Assembly: GCA_947475225.1 (NCBI GenBank)
Contig: CANJMQ010000041.1
Location: forward strand, 1-36,226
From: Bradyrhizobiaceae bacterium
GTDB taxonomy: Bacteria; Pseudomonadota; Alphaproteobacteria; Rhizobiales; Aestuariivirgaceae
DNA: 36,226 bases
Reading direction: 5' to 3'
Notes under the pieces: model-generated
The model's database searches: none
The model's input: the letters and a program-made list of their open reading frames with translations, nothing else
Told to the model about the DNA's origin: nothing
Translations under genes and position numbers: made by a program
Shown here: one piece after another, positions 17,733 to 28,198 of the stretch
Numbering within the stretch: position 1 is the stretch's first letter
Layout of the letters: each line of letters opens with the position of its first letter

Positions 17733-18181
17733 TTTTTTGGATACACCAGAAATGTGCCCGAGCCGTGGGCGTAAAGTTTGCCGTGTTCGTCAGTGAGCCT
17801 GGCATCGGCTGTCAGCATTGTGCGGCCGGCATGGATCACTGTTCCCGTGCACAGGAGCCGCTTCACCGCAGCGTCGATCTTGCCCACATAGTTCACTTTG
17901 AGCTCGATCGTACCATAGCCGATGCCTGCGGGCAGCTTGGTCTGGACGGCACAGCCGGTGGCAGAATCGATCAGTGACGCGGCATAGCCGCCGTGCAGGC
18001 GCATCTGCGGGTTGTAGTACTTCGGAGACGGAAAGGCCTCGAAGGTGGCGCTTCCGTCATCCACGGCGATCAACCGGAAATTCATGGTTTCGGCCATGGC
18101 CGAACCATGCCAGTCCTTCAGGAGCTCCCGAAGGTAGTCGAGGCCACTCTGTGGCTTGTGCTTCTGTCCTTCGGCGTCCAT
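17729..18181 (-). CDS. PaaI-like hotdog-fold thioesterase
   Basis: The 150-residue protein starts at ATG 18181; an upstream extension of the frame has no ribosome binding site. The PaaI-type active site is visible as [11 protein letters not shown] (residues 56-66, with His63-Gly64-Gly65) and Asp72 on the central helix ([10 protein letters not shown]). The rest follows the hotdog pattern of one long helix wrapped by strands ([32 protein letters not shown]). It should hydrolyse an acyl-CoA, but the substrate is unknown. It is coupled to kdsA by ATGA overlap and follows the MscS-type channel gene by only ten bases, so it sits in a leftward operon with both. Confidence 0.88.
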   Translation of the reverse strand: MDAEGQKHKPQSGLDYLRELLKDWHGSAMAETMNFRLIAVDDGSATFEAFPSPKYYNPQMRLHGGYAASLIDSATGCAVQTKLPAGIGYGTIELKVNYVGKIDAAVKRLLCTGTVIHAGRTMLTADARLTDEHGKLYAHGSGTFLVYPKK

Positions 18182-18191
18182 GCCAGTCTCG

Positions 18192-20552
18192 TTACTTCGC
18201 CGGCAGCATGACCGCAACCGCCTGGGCAATGTTTATGCCCTTCTCGCGGAACTGCGACAACAGGGAGAATCGAATGTCGCTTGCGACCTGTGAGCCCATC
18301 AGAACATCTGCCACAAAGGCACGGACCACGAACTCCAGCCCGTTCTTGCCGAAACTCGTCAGCAGCACCGTCGGGGCCGGATGGCTCAGTACCTTGGGGT
18401 GGGCGCGGGTCACCTCCAGAAGCAACTTCTTCATGACCTCGGGGTCGGTGTCGTAGTCCACGACCACCTCGATCGAGAACCGGCCCATGTCATCGTTGTG
18501 CGTCCAGTTCTTCACAGCCTCGCTGACGAGCGCCGAGTTGGGCAGGATGATCGAGCAGGAGTCGAAGGTCTCGATCTCGGTCGACCGTACGTTGATCCGG
18601 CGCACGATCCCCTCGCCCTCCGGAAGCGAAACCCAATCGCCAACCCGGATCGGACGCTCGGCGAGCAGGATGATGCCCGAAACGAAATTATTGATGATCG
18701 ACTGCAGACCGAGCCCAATACCGAGGCCGAGTGCACCGGCGACCAGAGCAAGGCTCGAGAAGTCGACGCCCGCTGCGGTGAGGGCAAAGATGCCGGCAAG
18801 GAAATAGCCGATATAGCTCGAACCCGTCAGGATCGAATCCTGCACGCCCTTCTTGATGCGGGTATCGGCGAGAATGCGGTGGTCGAGCCAGCTGTTAAAC
18901 AGCTTGGTGGCAATGATCCCGGCAATAAGGATCACCAGCATGGTGACCAGCGTTCCGGGCAGGATGGTCACGTCACCGATCGTGATGCCCAGCGCCAGCG
19001 TGTTGATCAGGCCGCGCAGGTCGACCCAGTTCAGTGTCCACAGCAGCAGCAGTATCGGAATGCCCGCCAACACGAGAACGAGATCCACGATGGTTCGGAA
19101 AATCAGGCCGATCCGCTCAATGGCGCGTTCACCGAGGCCGGTCATCCGCCGCAGGAAAATGCCGAAGCTCGACTGCGGGTCGAAGCTTGCCTGCACCATC
19201 GCATCCAGCAGGTGGTAGACGAGGAACACCAGCGTCACCATGAAGGCCGTGCGCACCAGCTGATGAGCGATATAGTCGCCAAGCGCCAGGTAACCCAGCA
19301 GCAATGCCCCGATACCTATGACGATCAGGACCCAGGCAACTGGCACCAGCTTGGCGGCCCAACCGAAGTACAGGCGGCGCCTTTCGCTTTCAGGCATTCC
19401 CTTCTGTCTGCTCAAAACCAGCAGGAGGACGCCCGCCAGAATGAGCAGCGTCAGGGCTCCCAGCGCTGTCTGGCCTTGCGTGTAGTTCAGGCTGAGGAAC
19501 ATCCCCTCGGACACCTGGCCTAATTGCGAATTGAAGGCCGCAATGAAGGCGATGAGGCCCACAAGTATCGGGACTCGCGATGCCGCCCTGTCATCAAGGT
19601 CGACGATGCGGATGTCGGGTCGCCCCGGGGCCGCGACGCGCCGCCCAAGCACGTAATAGAAGATGGTTTCAAATACCGTGTTGCGCAGCGCTTCCCACAG
19701 CATCAGCATGCGCGGCGTCGCATCGTTGAAGTAACCGCTCACCTCAAGCGAGAGCCGGATCGGCATGAACAGGATGGCGAGAGCTGCAATGGTAAAGATC
19801 AGCGCGCGGAGGATGATCCACAGCCGCGTCATGTTGTCGGGAGGGCGCCCATGGTCAGAATAGCCAATGAGCCAACGCCCGATGAACCTGCGCAGCATCC
19901 GGTAACTTACAAGTCCGGCAATGAGGATCCCCGGTATGATCAGCAGCCCGGCGGGCTTGGCCGTGGCGGAAACATCCCCCCACCAGTTGCGGAGCATCAT
20001 CGCGAGGCCGGTGAACAGAACACCGATGCCGGCCGCGAGATCCACCCACAGGGCGCTATTGAGGATCGACCGGCTGCGGTCAAAGATGCGGGCCAGGAAC
20101 TGATCGCGCTGCATGGTCGAGACCGAGCGCGAGGCCTGCTCGGACTCGACCGTGATGACGTCGAACTGAGCCTTGATGCTCTGCAGCTTGTCGCGCGTCG
20201 CCGTCAGGGCGGCGCGGGATTGGGCAACACTCTCATCCTCCCTGAACTCCGCCGCCGGCGCCGGGCCAAGCGAACTCAGCTGCTGGGAAACTTCCGTCAG
20301 CGGCACCGCAAGCCGGAGCGAACGGTCCGCCGATGAGGTGCGGATCTTCTCGAGCACAACCTTGAGGTTCGCGAGGTCCTGATCGCTCAAGTTGGGACGG
20401 CGCAATTGAGTCGTCGCGCCTTCAAGGTCGACGCGGAACTGCTGAACGGCACGGTCACTCTCGCCGACGATCGCCCCGTCGAAGGCCAGGCCAGCGGAGA
20501 TTGCAAAATAGAGCGCACACAGCGCGGAGAGGACTATCCGTGCTGCGCGCAT
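18192..20552 (-). CDS. MscS-family mechanosensitive ion channel with DUF3772 N-terminal region
   Basis: This large inner-membrane channel of 786 residues has an N-terminal signal sequence (ALCALYFAISAGLAFDG) and a periplasmic helical region about 25-175 with coiled-coil character, of the DUF3772 type. A long membrane part follows with roughly ten helices, ending in the pore helix (ALALVAGALGLGIGLGLQSI). The MscS beta and alpha/beta domains follow (VGDWVSLPEGEGIVRRINVR; IILPNSALVSEAVKNWT). Such channels release solutes on hypo-osmotic shock. ATG 20552 lies just after the pyrG stop; the frame extends four codons into pyrG. No strong ribosome binding site is present, suggesting translational coupling to pyrG. 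Confidence 0.9.
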   Translation of the reverse strand: MRAARIVLSALCALYFAISAGLAFDGAIVGESDRAVQQFRVDLEGATTQLRRPNLSDQDLANLKVVLEKIRTSSADRSLRLAVPLTEVSQQLSSLGPAPAAEFREDESVAQSRAALTATRDKLQSIKAQFDVITVESEQASRSVSTMQRDQFLARIFDRSRSILNSALWVDLAAGIGVLFTGLAMMLRNWWGDVSATAKPAGLLIIPGILIAGLVSYRMLRRFIGRWLIGYSDHGRPPDNMTRLWIILRALIFTIAALAILFMPIRLSLEVSGYFNDATPRMLMLWEALRNTVFETIFYYVLGRRVAAPGRPDIRIVDLDDRAASRVPILVGLIAFIAAFNSQLGQVSEGMFLSLNYTQGQTALGALTLLILAGVLLLVLSRQKGMPESERRRLYFGWAAKLVPVAWVLIVIGIGALLLGYLALGDYIAHQLVRTAFMVTLVFLVYHLLDAMVQASFDPQSSFGIFLRRMTGLGERAIERIGLIFRTIVDLVLVLAGIPILLLLWTLNWVDLRGLINTLALGITIGDVTILPGTLVTMLVILIAGIIATKLFNSWLDHRILADTRIKKGVQDSILTGSSYIGYFLAGIFALTAAGVDFSSLALVAGALGLGIGLGLQSIINNFVSGIILLAERPIRVGDWVSLPEGEGIVRRINVRSTEIETFDSCSIILPNSALVSEAVKNWTHNDDMGRFSIEVVVDYDTDPEVMKKLLLEVTRAHPKVLSHPAPTVLLTSFGKNGLEFVVRAFVADVLMGSQVASDIRFSLLSQFREKGINIAQAVAVMLPAK

Positions 20553-20556
20553 GACA

Positions 20557-22191
<1,635 letters not shown>

Positions 22192-22219
22192 TCACCCTAT
22201 CTGCTTCAAATCACGTTTG

Positions 22220-22248
22220 AAAGCCCGGAAACTGGGTTTCCGGGCTTT
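22220..22248 (-). terminator. Terminator-like hairpin between secG and pyrG
   Basis: AAAGCCCGGAAAC and its exact complement form a 13-pair stem with a three-base loop, 27 bases after the secG stop on the minus strand. Only a short T-run follows, so it may be a partial terminator or attenuator ahead of pyrG. Confidence 0.7.
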
Positions 22249-22274
22249 GTGGATAACTCAAGGGATACGCGACC

Positions 22275-22646
22275 TTACGGGTTGACCGGAACCTGCGGCT
22301 GGGCCGGCGCTGCAGGGGCAAGCTTCGGCAGCACGGTGCTGTCACCTGCCGCGGGTTTCGCCGGCTGGCTGCCGGTCGCCGCCGGTGCGACGCTGTCGAT
22401 CACCGAGCCCGAACCGCGATGCGTGGCGATGACGGTCAAGGCAATGGAGGTGCAGAAGAACGCAACCGCCAGCCAGGCCGTGGTGCGGGTCAGGGCATTG
22501 CCCACGCCGCGCGCCGTAAACAGGTTGCCCGCGGAACCACCGCCGCCGCCGATTCCCAGCGCACCGCCCTCGGAGCGCTGCAGCATCACCACGCCGATCA
22601 GCGAGAGGGCGACGACGAGATGAATGACGAGAATAACGGTTTCCAT
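22275..22646 (-). CDS. secG: Protein-export membrane protein SecG
   Basis: The 123-residue accessory subunit of the SecYEG translocon starts at ATG 22646. Two membrane helices are visible (residues about 2-20, TVILVIHLVVALSLIGVVML, and 55-74, RTTAWLAVAFFCTSIALTVI). They flank the conserved cytoplasmic loop LQRSEGGALGIGGGGG and the ARGVGNALTRTT segment. The C-terminal 45 residues are Pro/Ala-rich, as in many alphaproteobacterial SecG proteins, and are longer than in E. coli. It sits between tpiA and pyrG, the usual rhizobial order, with one extra gene inserted before it and a promoter at 22763-22791. Confidence 0.95.
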   Translation of the reverse strand: METVILVIHLVVALSLIGVVMLQRSEGGALGIGGGGGSAGNLFTARGVGNALTRTTAWLAVAFFCTSIALTVIATHRGSGSVIDSVAPAATGSQPAKPAAGDSTVLPKLAPAAPAQPQVPVNP

Positions 22647-22762
22647 GGGCGTTCCGGGTCTTTCCGATCGAATTGCGGGCTGGCTTTACCCGCTTCATAT
22701 GGGGAAAGCAACCGGCTGGGGCAAGCCGATGTGTTCGAGAAGGGGTTTTGGGATGATGCGCC

Positions 22763-22791
22763 CTTCTACCGTGTCGAGCGCGCGCTGTCAA
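22763..22791 (-). promoter_or_regulatory. Probable sigma70-type promoter of secG
   Basis: On the minus strand a consensus TTGACA (22791-22786) and TAGAAG (22768-22763) are separated by exactly 17 bases. The predicted start leaves an untranslated leader of roughly 110 bases before the secG ATG. It lies just after the ATC-hydrolase-family gene and would uncouple secG from tpiA expression. Confidence 0.6.
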
Positions 22792-22819
22792 GGACTATTT
22801 TCGGATGATGCGATTTTAG

Positions 22820-23305
22820 TCAGTGAGCCCCCTGCCCGTCGGCCGCCTTGTAGCGGTACCTGAAGGTGCAGCAGGCTGCTCCCTCCATGATCGTCTGCTT
22901 GCGCTCCAGCGTGATGTTCGGGTCGTAGCCTTCGCAAAACGTGCCGTCGCGGTTGCACGACAGCAGATGGCCGATCTTTCCCAGACCCATCTCCTTGTAG
23001 GTCTCGGCATAGCGGCAGCGGGTGATGTCAAAATCGAAGGAGGTGTCATCCGCCTTCAGAACCTTCATCTCCAGCGCTCCATCGGCCGTCCAGTTGTCAT
23101 AGAGCTTGATGAAGTCAGCCATGGTGGTCTTGCCGCCTGTCTTTTCGGCGAAATATCTGCCTTCCGCGACGGCAGCCTTGCGGATCGCCGAATCGAGAAT
23201 GGCACTGGCCTTCTCCTCGCCGAGTTGCGCCACCATCTCGGCATAGATCGGCCCGATGACCTGCGCCTGCAGCTTTCGCTTGGTTAAGGTGGGAACTTCA
23301 GTCAT
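22820..23305 (-). CDS. L-2-amino-thiazoline-4-carboxylic acid hydrolase family protein
   Basis: The 161-residue cytoplasmic protein shows the family's C-terminal signature: DITRCRYAETYKEMG (Cys97), LLSCNRDGTFCEGYDP (Cys117, Cys124) and an EGAACCTFRY ending (Cys145, Cys146). The founding member hydrolyses L-2-amino-thiazoline-4-carboxylate to N-carbamoyl-L-cysteine in cysteine formation. Most family members are uncharacterised, and no N-carbamoyl-cysteine amidohydrolase is nearby, so the true substrate is open. Its ATG shares one base with the tpiA stop (TGATG), so it is translationally coupled to a glycolytic gene, an unusual partnership. Confidence 0.85.
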   Translation of the reverse strand: MTEVPTLTKRKLQAQVIGPIYAEMVAQLGEEKASAILDSAIRKAAVAEGRYFAEKTGGKTTMADFIKLYDNWTADGALEMKVLKADDTSFDFDITRCRYAETYKEMGLGKIGHLLSCNRDGTFCEGYDPNITLERKQTIMEGAACCTFRYRYKAADGQGAH

Positions 23306-24063
23306 CAGGCGTAAACCTTTATAATACCAAGAAAATCTGCCGCTTTCAGACTGGCGCCGCCGACCAGCGCGCCGTTCACGTTGGGCTGGCTCATCAACTC
23401 CTCGGCGTTGGAGGGCTTGACCGATCCACCATAGAGGATGCGCACCGCCGCCCCGTCTGTGCCCATCAGCCCGCCGAGCTCCTTGCGGATCAGGGCGTGC
23501 ACCTCGGCCACTTCCGCCGTCGTGGGGGTGAGCCCGGTGCCGATGGCCCAGACGGGCTCATAGGCGATGACCGTATCGGGGGCTGTCGAACCTTCAGGAA
23601 GCGAGCCCTTGAGCTGGCGGGTGACCACCTCCAGCGTCTTGCCCGCCTTGCGCTCCTCCAGCGTCTCACCGATGCAGATGATGGCCTTGAGCCCCGCCTT
23701 CTGGGCGGCCTTGGCCTTCCTCGCGACGATCTCGTCGGTCTCGCCATGGTTCGTCCGGCGCTCGGAATGGCCGACGATTATGGCTGTGCAACCGGCCTCC
23801 TTCAGCATCTCGGCAGAAATGTCGCCGGTATGGGCGCCGGACGCATTCCAGTGGCAGTCCTGGCCGCCCACCCTGATCTTTGAACCTTTGAGGACGGACT
23901 TGACCCGGCGGACCAGGATCGCCGGCGGGCAGACCATGACGTCGGCCTTCAGCTTCACGTCCTTGAGCATGGCGGCAAGGAGACGCGGCTCCTTCAGCAT
24001 GGCCACGCTGCCGTTCATCTTCCAGTTTCCGGCGACCAGCGGCCGCGGCCCTTCACTTGCCAT
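23305..24063 (-). CDS. tpiA: Triose-phosphate isomerase
   Basis: The 252-residue TIM barrel interconverts dihydroxyacetone phosphate and glyceraldehyde 3-phosphate. Diagnostic residues are the N-terminal Asn and Lys in AGNWKMNGS, the catalytic His in [10 protein letters not shown], the catalytic Glu in [16 protein letters not shown], the flexible loop just after it, and the phosphate-binding [12 protein letters not shown] and [10 protein letters not shown]. It starts at ATG 24063 and is divergent from ppiD across 130 bases. Length is normal. It overlaps the downstream ATC-hydrolase-family gene by one base. Confidence 0.98.
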   Translation of the reverse strand: MASEGPRPLVAGNWKMNGSVAMLKEPRLLAAMLKDVKLKADVMVCPPAILVRRVKSVLKGSKIRVGGQDCHWNASGAHTGDISAEMLKEAGCTAIIVGHSERRTNHGETDEIVARKAKAAQKAGLKAIICIGETLEERKAGKTLEVVTRQLKGSLPEGSTAPDTVIAYEPVWAIGTGLTPTTAEVAEVHALIRKELGGLMGTDGAAVRILYGGSVKPSNAEELMSQPNVNGALVGGASLKAADFLGIIKVYA

Positions 24064-24118
24064 GATTGGATGCTCTCACTCCCTTGCGAAACAGTCTCTT
24101 AGCAGACGCATCCCGCAC

Positions 24119-24147
24119 TTGCGAGGGGGTGATCGCCTACCTATAGT
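24119..24147 (+). promoter_or_regulatory. Probable sigma70-type promoter of ppiD
   Basis: TTGCGA (24119-24124) and TATAGT (24142-24147) are separated by exactly 17 bases, 46 bases before the ppiD ATG. The -10 box matches the consensus in five of six positions. Confidence 0.65.
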
Positions 24148-24193
24148 GCGCCGCGCCCAATCGGGCAGGTGATTTGAAAAGGAACGGTTCGAC

Positions 24194-26080
24194 ATGATGG
24201 AAACCCTGCGCAAAGCCGCCAAGAGTTGGGTGGCGAAGCTCCTCATCGGCATGCTTGCCGTGAGCTTCGGCGTGTGGGGCATCGCCGACGTCTTCAAGTT
24301 CGGCTCGTCGAACGACCTGGCCACGGTCGGCAGCCAGGAAATCAGCGCGGATGCCTACGGCCGGGCCTTTCAGCAGCGGCTCCGGGACATTGCCAACCAG
24401 ACCGGCCAGGGCATCACGCCCGAGCAGGCCCGCGCCTTCGGCATCGACAAGGGCGTGTTGAGTTTCCTGATCCAGGGCGCAGCCCTTGACAACGAGGCTC
24501 ACAAGCTGAAGCTCGGCGTATCCGACCAGTTCATGGCGCGCGAGGTGATGAACCTTCCCACGTTCCAGGACGCATCGGGAAAATTCAGCCCCGACCGGTT
24601 CAAGCAGGTCATCGCACAGGGCGGCATGAGCGAATCCACATACTTCGGCAAGGAACGCGAGCGCATGCTGCGCGAGGCGCTGACCGAAACCGCCGGCGGC
24701 AACCTGCCGGTGAGCGCCGGTCTGCTCGAGGCCCAGTATCAGTACGACAATGAGCAACGCGACGCCCGTTACTTCATCGTGACCACCGCCGACAGCGAAG
24801 TGGCGGCCCCCACCGATGACGAGATCAAGAAGGAATATGACGCCCACCCAGAGGCCTACACGGCGCCGGAATATCGCTCCGTGGCGATCATCAAGGTGGA
24901 ACCCGCCGACATCGCCTCCAAGATCACGCTCACTGACGAGGACCTGGCCAACGGCTTCGCCAAGTACAAGGACGAGTTCTTCACGCCGGAAAAGCGCACC
25001 GTGTTGCAGATTTCCTTCCCGAGCGTGGCTGATGCCGAGGCCGCCAAGTTGAAACTCGCGGGCGGCGAGGATTTCCTGGCGCTTGCCAAGGAGCGTGGCT
25101 TCACCGAGGCGGACGTCACCTTCGCCGACAAGACCAAGGCTGATTTCATCGACCCGGCCGTGGCTGACGCTGCCTTCTCGCTCGCGTCAGGCGTGGTCAG
25201 CGACCCGATCAAGGGTGCGCTGTCGACGGCCCTCCTCAAGGTGGTGAGCGTCACCCCGGAGCACCAGGCCACGCTTGATGCAGTGAAGCCGCAACTCACC
25301 GAGCGCCTCAAGCTCGAGCAGGCCGCCGAGCAAATCCAATCGACCTATGACGCCGTCGAGGATGCCCGTGCCGCGCAGACCACCTTCGAGGACATTGCCG
25401 CCAAGGCGGGGCTGCCGCTTCAGCTCATTCCCGCGGTCGATTCCCAGGGCAAGGACAAGGCTGGCAAGGACGTCGACGTTCCACACAAGGACGATGTGCT
25501 GAAGGCGACATTCTCCAGCGATGTCGGTGTCGAGAATGACGCCATCTCGCTCGACAATGGCTATGTCTGGTATGAGGTCCGTGAGGTGGTGCCCGCCGCA
25601 CTCAAGCCCTTCGACCAGGTCAAGGACCAGGCCCGCGCAGCCGTTGTCGCGGACAAGGTGAAGGCAACTTCGGAAGACAAGGCCAAGAAACTCGTCGAGC
25701 GCGCCAAGTCCGGTACAAAGCTGGAAGATCTTGCAACCGAGTCCAAGGCCCAGGTGCAGACCGCGCAGGGCCTGAAGCGCAGAGAACAGGGTGACAGCTT
25801 CGGACCCGCCGCCGTCAGTGCACTCTTCGCAGTTCCGGACGACAGCTTCGCCTATGCCGTGGAGCCTGATGGAAAGGGTGCCCGCGTGATGCAGTCCATG
25901 CCGGTTCTGCTTCCCGCCTTCGACCTCGCCTCACCGGAGGCCAAGAGCATTGCCGACAAGCTGAAGCCGCAGGTCGCCGATGCGGTGCTTTCTGCCTATC
26001 TTGCAGCGCTGCAGACACAGGCCGGCGTCAAGATCAACGATACCCTCTGGCAAAAGATCTCGGGACCACAGACCAACTGA
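24194..26080 (+). CDS. ppiD: PpiD-like periplasmic chaperone with SurA-N and parvulin domains
   Basis: The 628-residue inner-membrane-anchored folding factor acts at the periplasmic exit of the Sec translocon. Residues about 14-34 form the single membrane anchor (AKLLIGMLAVSFGVWGIADV). A SurA_N_3-type chaperone region follows at about 35-170, then a parvulin-like domain at about 255-365 (RTVLQISFPSVADAEAAKLK; LASGVVSDPI) and a C-terminal helical part. The parvulin core looks degenerate, as in E. coli PpiD, so isomerase activity is doubtful. AGGAA precedes ATG 24194, and a strong promoter is present. The trpE gene starts 31 bases after its stop, so trp genes may be read from this promoter. Confidence 0.92.
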   Translation: MMETLRKAAKSWVAKLLIGMLAVSFGVWGIADVFKFGSSNDLATVGSQEISADAYGRAFQQRLRDIANQTGQGITPEQARAFGIDKGVLSFLIQGAALDNEAHKLKLGVSDQFMAREVMNLPTFQDASGKFSPDRFKQVIAQGGMSESTYFGKERERMLREALTETAGGNLPVSAGLLEAQYQYDNEQRDARYFIVTTADSEVAAPTDDEIKKEYDAHPEAYTAPEYRSVAIIKVEPADIASKITLTDEDLANGFAKYKDEFFTPEKRTVLQISFPSVADAEAAKLKLAGGEDFLALAKERGFTEADVTFADKTKADFIDPAVADAAFSLASGVVSDPIKGALSTALLKVVSVTPEHQATLDAVKPQLTERLKLEQAAEQIQSTYDAVEDARAAQTTFEDIAAKAGLPLQLIPAVDSQGKDKAGKDVDVPHKDDVLKATFSSDVGVENDAISLDNGYVWYEVREVVPAALKPFDQVKDQARAAVVADKVKATSEDKAKKLVERAKSGTKLEDLATESKAQVQTAQGLKRREQGDSFGPAAVSALFAVPDDSFAYAVEPDGKGARVMQSMPVLLPAFDLASPEAKSIADKLKPQVADAVLSAYLAALQTQAGVKINDTLWQKISGPQTN

Positions 26081-26111
26081 CACCCCGTGACCCCTCTGCC
26101 GGAACACACAC

Positions 26112-27629
26112 ATGATCATCTCTCCCGACTACGACAGCTTCGCCCACGCCTATGACCGGGGCGAGGCACAAATCCTGTCGACCAGGCTCGTGGCCGATCT
26201 CGAAACCCCTGTCTCGGCCAAGCTGAAGCTGGCACGAAACGCCCGCTACTCCTTCCTTCTGGAGTCCGTCGAGGGTGGCGCGGTGCGCGGCCGCTACTCA
26301 ATCATCGGCCTCAACCCGGACCTGATCTGGAAGGTCGAGAACGGCAAGGCCTCAATCAACCGCAAGGCTTCACTGGACCCCGACGGCTTCTTCGAGGACA
26401 CCGGCCTCCATCCCCTGCAGTCACTCCGCGCACTGCTCGCCGAAAGCCGCATCAAGCTTGTCGAAGACGCGCCCCCGATGGCGGCCGGCGTCTTCGGTTA
26501 CATGGGCTACGACATGGTGCGCTTCATGGAGGAACTGCCGGATCCCAACCCGGACACGCTGGGCCTCCCGGACTCGATGATGATCCGTCCCACCGTGATG
26601 GCGATCTTCGACAGCGTGAAGGATGAGGTTACGGTCACCTCCCCCATCTACCCCGCGCCCGGGGTTTCGGCAAAGGCAGCCTTCGCGCGGGCCAGCGAGC
26701 GGATCGGCGAAGTCGTGGACGCCCTCGACCGCCCGCTCGACCTGTCGCTCAAGGACGCCGACCTTTCGCCCATCGGCAACCCGCGCTCCAACACCTCGCC
26801 TGAGGAGTACAAGGCGATGGTGCTCAAGGCCAAGGAATACATCGCGGCGGGTGATATCTTCCAGGTCGTGCTCTCGCAGCGTTTCGAGACAGAGTTCACG
26901 CTGCCACCCTTCGCGCTCTACCGTTCGCTCCGGCGCGTGAACCCCTCGCCCTTCCTCTACTACCTCGACTTCGACCGCTTCTCTGTGATCGGCTCCAGCC
27001 CTGAAATTCTGGTCCGCGTGCGCGACGGCAAGGTGACGATCCGTCCGATCGCCGGAACGAGGCGCCGTGGTGCGACACCAGCTGAGGACCGGGCACTTGC
27101 CGCCGAGTTGCTGGCCGATCCGAAGGAGCGTGCCGAACACCTCATGCTGCTCGACCTCGGGCGCAACGACGTGGGCCGCGTGGCCGACATCGGCTCGATC
27201 AAGGTCACCGACCAGTTCATCCTCGAATACTACAGCCAGGTGATGCACATCGTGTCCAACGTCGAGGGCATGCTCTCCAACAAGTTCGATGCCATCGACG
27301 CGCTCGTGGCAGGATTCCCGGCGGGCACCGTGTCGGGCGCGCCCAAGGTGCGAGCCATGGAGATCATCGACGAGTTCGAGAAGAACAAGCGCGGCGTCTA
27401 TGCCGGCTGCGTGGGCTACTTCTCGGCCGATGGCGAAATGGACACCTGCATCGTACTGCGCACCGCCATCGTCAAGGACGGCAAGATGTATGTTCAGGCC
27501 GGAGCAGGCGTCGTCGCCGACAGCGTGCCGGAAAGTGAGCACCAGGAGTGCGTGACCAAGGCCAAGGCGCTTTTCCGCGCCGCGGAGGAGGCCGTGCGCT
27601 TCGCTGGCCGGGCCGGGAGGGCGCAATGA
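26112..27629 (+). CDS. trpE: Anthranilate synthase component I
   Basis: The 505-residue chorismate-utilising enzyme makes anthranilate from chorismate with ammonia supplied by TrpG. The N-terminal regulatory region has the tryptophan-binding LLES motif (YSFLLESVEGGAVRGRYS, near residue 50), suggesting feedback inhibition. The catalytic domain (about 225-495) shows GSSPEILVRVRDGKV, PIAGTRRRG, the VMHIVSNVEG segment and AGFPAGTVSGAPKVRAMEII. It overlaps trpG by four bases (ATGA). No leader peptide or attenuator is evident in the 31-base gap before it. Unlike Rhizobium, Sinorhizobium and Brucella, where trpE and trpG are fused, they are separate here. Confidence 0.97.
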   Translation: MIISPDYDSFAHAYDRGEAQILSTRLVADLETPVSAKLKLARNARYSFLLESVEGGAVRGRYSIIGLNPDLIWKVENGKASINRKASLDPDGFFEDTGLHPLQSLRALLAESRIKLVEDAPPMAAGVFGYMGYDMVRFMEELPDPNPDTLGLPDSMMIRPTVMAIFDSVKDEVTVTSPIYPAPGVSAKAAFARASERIGEVVDALDRPLDLSLKDADLSPIGNPRSNTSPEEYKAMVLKAKEYIAAGDIFQVVLSQRFETEFTLPPFALYRSLRRVNPSPFLYYLDFDRFSVIGSSPEILVRVRDGKVTIRPIAGTRRRGATPAEDRALAAELLADPKERAEHLMLLDLGRNDVGRVADIGSIKVTDQFILEYYSQVMHIVSNVEGMLSNKFDAIDALVAGFPAGTVSGAPKVRAMEIIDEFEKNKRGVYAGCVGYFSADGEMDTCIVLRTAIVKDGKMYVQAGAGVVADSVPESEHQECVTKAKALFRAAEEAVRFAGRAGRAQ

Positions 27630-28198
27630 TCATCCTCATCGACAACTACGACAGCTTCACCTGGAACCTCTATCACTTCCTCGGCGATGTCGGCGCCGAG
27701 ACGGTCGTCCACCGCAACGACAAGATCAGCGTGGGCCAGGTGATCTCGGCCAAGCCGGAGGCCATCGTCATTTCGCCCGGTCCTGCCACACCCAACGAGG
27801 CGGGCATCTGCCTCGAGCTGATCGAGAAGGCCTCTGAAACCATACCGGTCTTCGGCGTCTGCCTCGGCCTCCAGTCCATGGGCCAGTGCTTCGGCGGCAA
27901 GGTGGTGCGCGCACCCTCGCAGATGCATGGCAAGACGAGCCAGATCCACCACACGGCAAAGGGCGTGTTCAAGGGACTGCCGCAGGATTTTACCGCCACG
28001 CGCTATCACTCGCTCATCGTCGAGCGTGACAGCCTGCCGGACTGCCTTGAAGTCACGGCGGAAGCCGATGGTCAGATCATGGGTCTGCAGCACAAGACGC
28101 GGAACGTCCACGGCGTGCAGTTTCACCCGGAGTCGATCGCATCCGAGCATGGCCACCTGATCCTCAAGAACTTCCTCGAGCTGGCAAGGGCCCGCTGA
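27626..28198 (+). CDS. trpG: Anthranilate synthase component II (glutamine amidotransferase)
   Basis: The 190-residue class I glutamine amidotransferase supplies ammonia to TrpE. It may also act as PabA for folate synthesis, as many single-copy TrpG proteins do. The start at ATG 27626 matches the classic [15 protein letters not shown] beginning. The catalytic triad is Cys79 ([12 protein letters not shown]), His167 and Glu169 ([13 protein letters not shown]), and the oxyanion region [11 protein letters not shown] is at 50-60. It overlaps trpE by four bases and trpD by one, so the three should be translated in step. Confidence 0.97.
   Translation: MIILIDNYDSFTWNLYHFLGDVGAETVVHRNDKISVGQVISAKPEAIVISPGPATPNEAGICLELIEKASETIPVFGVCLGLQSMGQCFGGKVVRAPSQMHGKTSQIHHTAKGVFKGLPQDFTATRYHSLIVERDSLPDCLEVTAEADGQIMGLQHKTRNVHGVQFHPESIASEHGHLILKNFLELARAR

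Noticed and set aside
18381..19523. 380-codon plus-strand open frame
   Set aside because: It is antisense to the MscS-type channel; the Gln/His/Asp-rich translation is typical of a reverse-strand shadow of membrane-protein codons.
26421..27626. 401-codon minus-strand open frame
   Set aside because: It is antisense to trpE, with a His- and Val-rich translation and no known domain; trpE is unambiguous.
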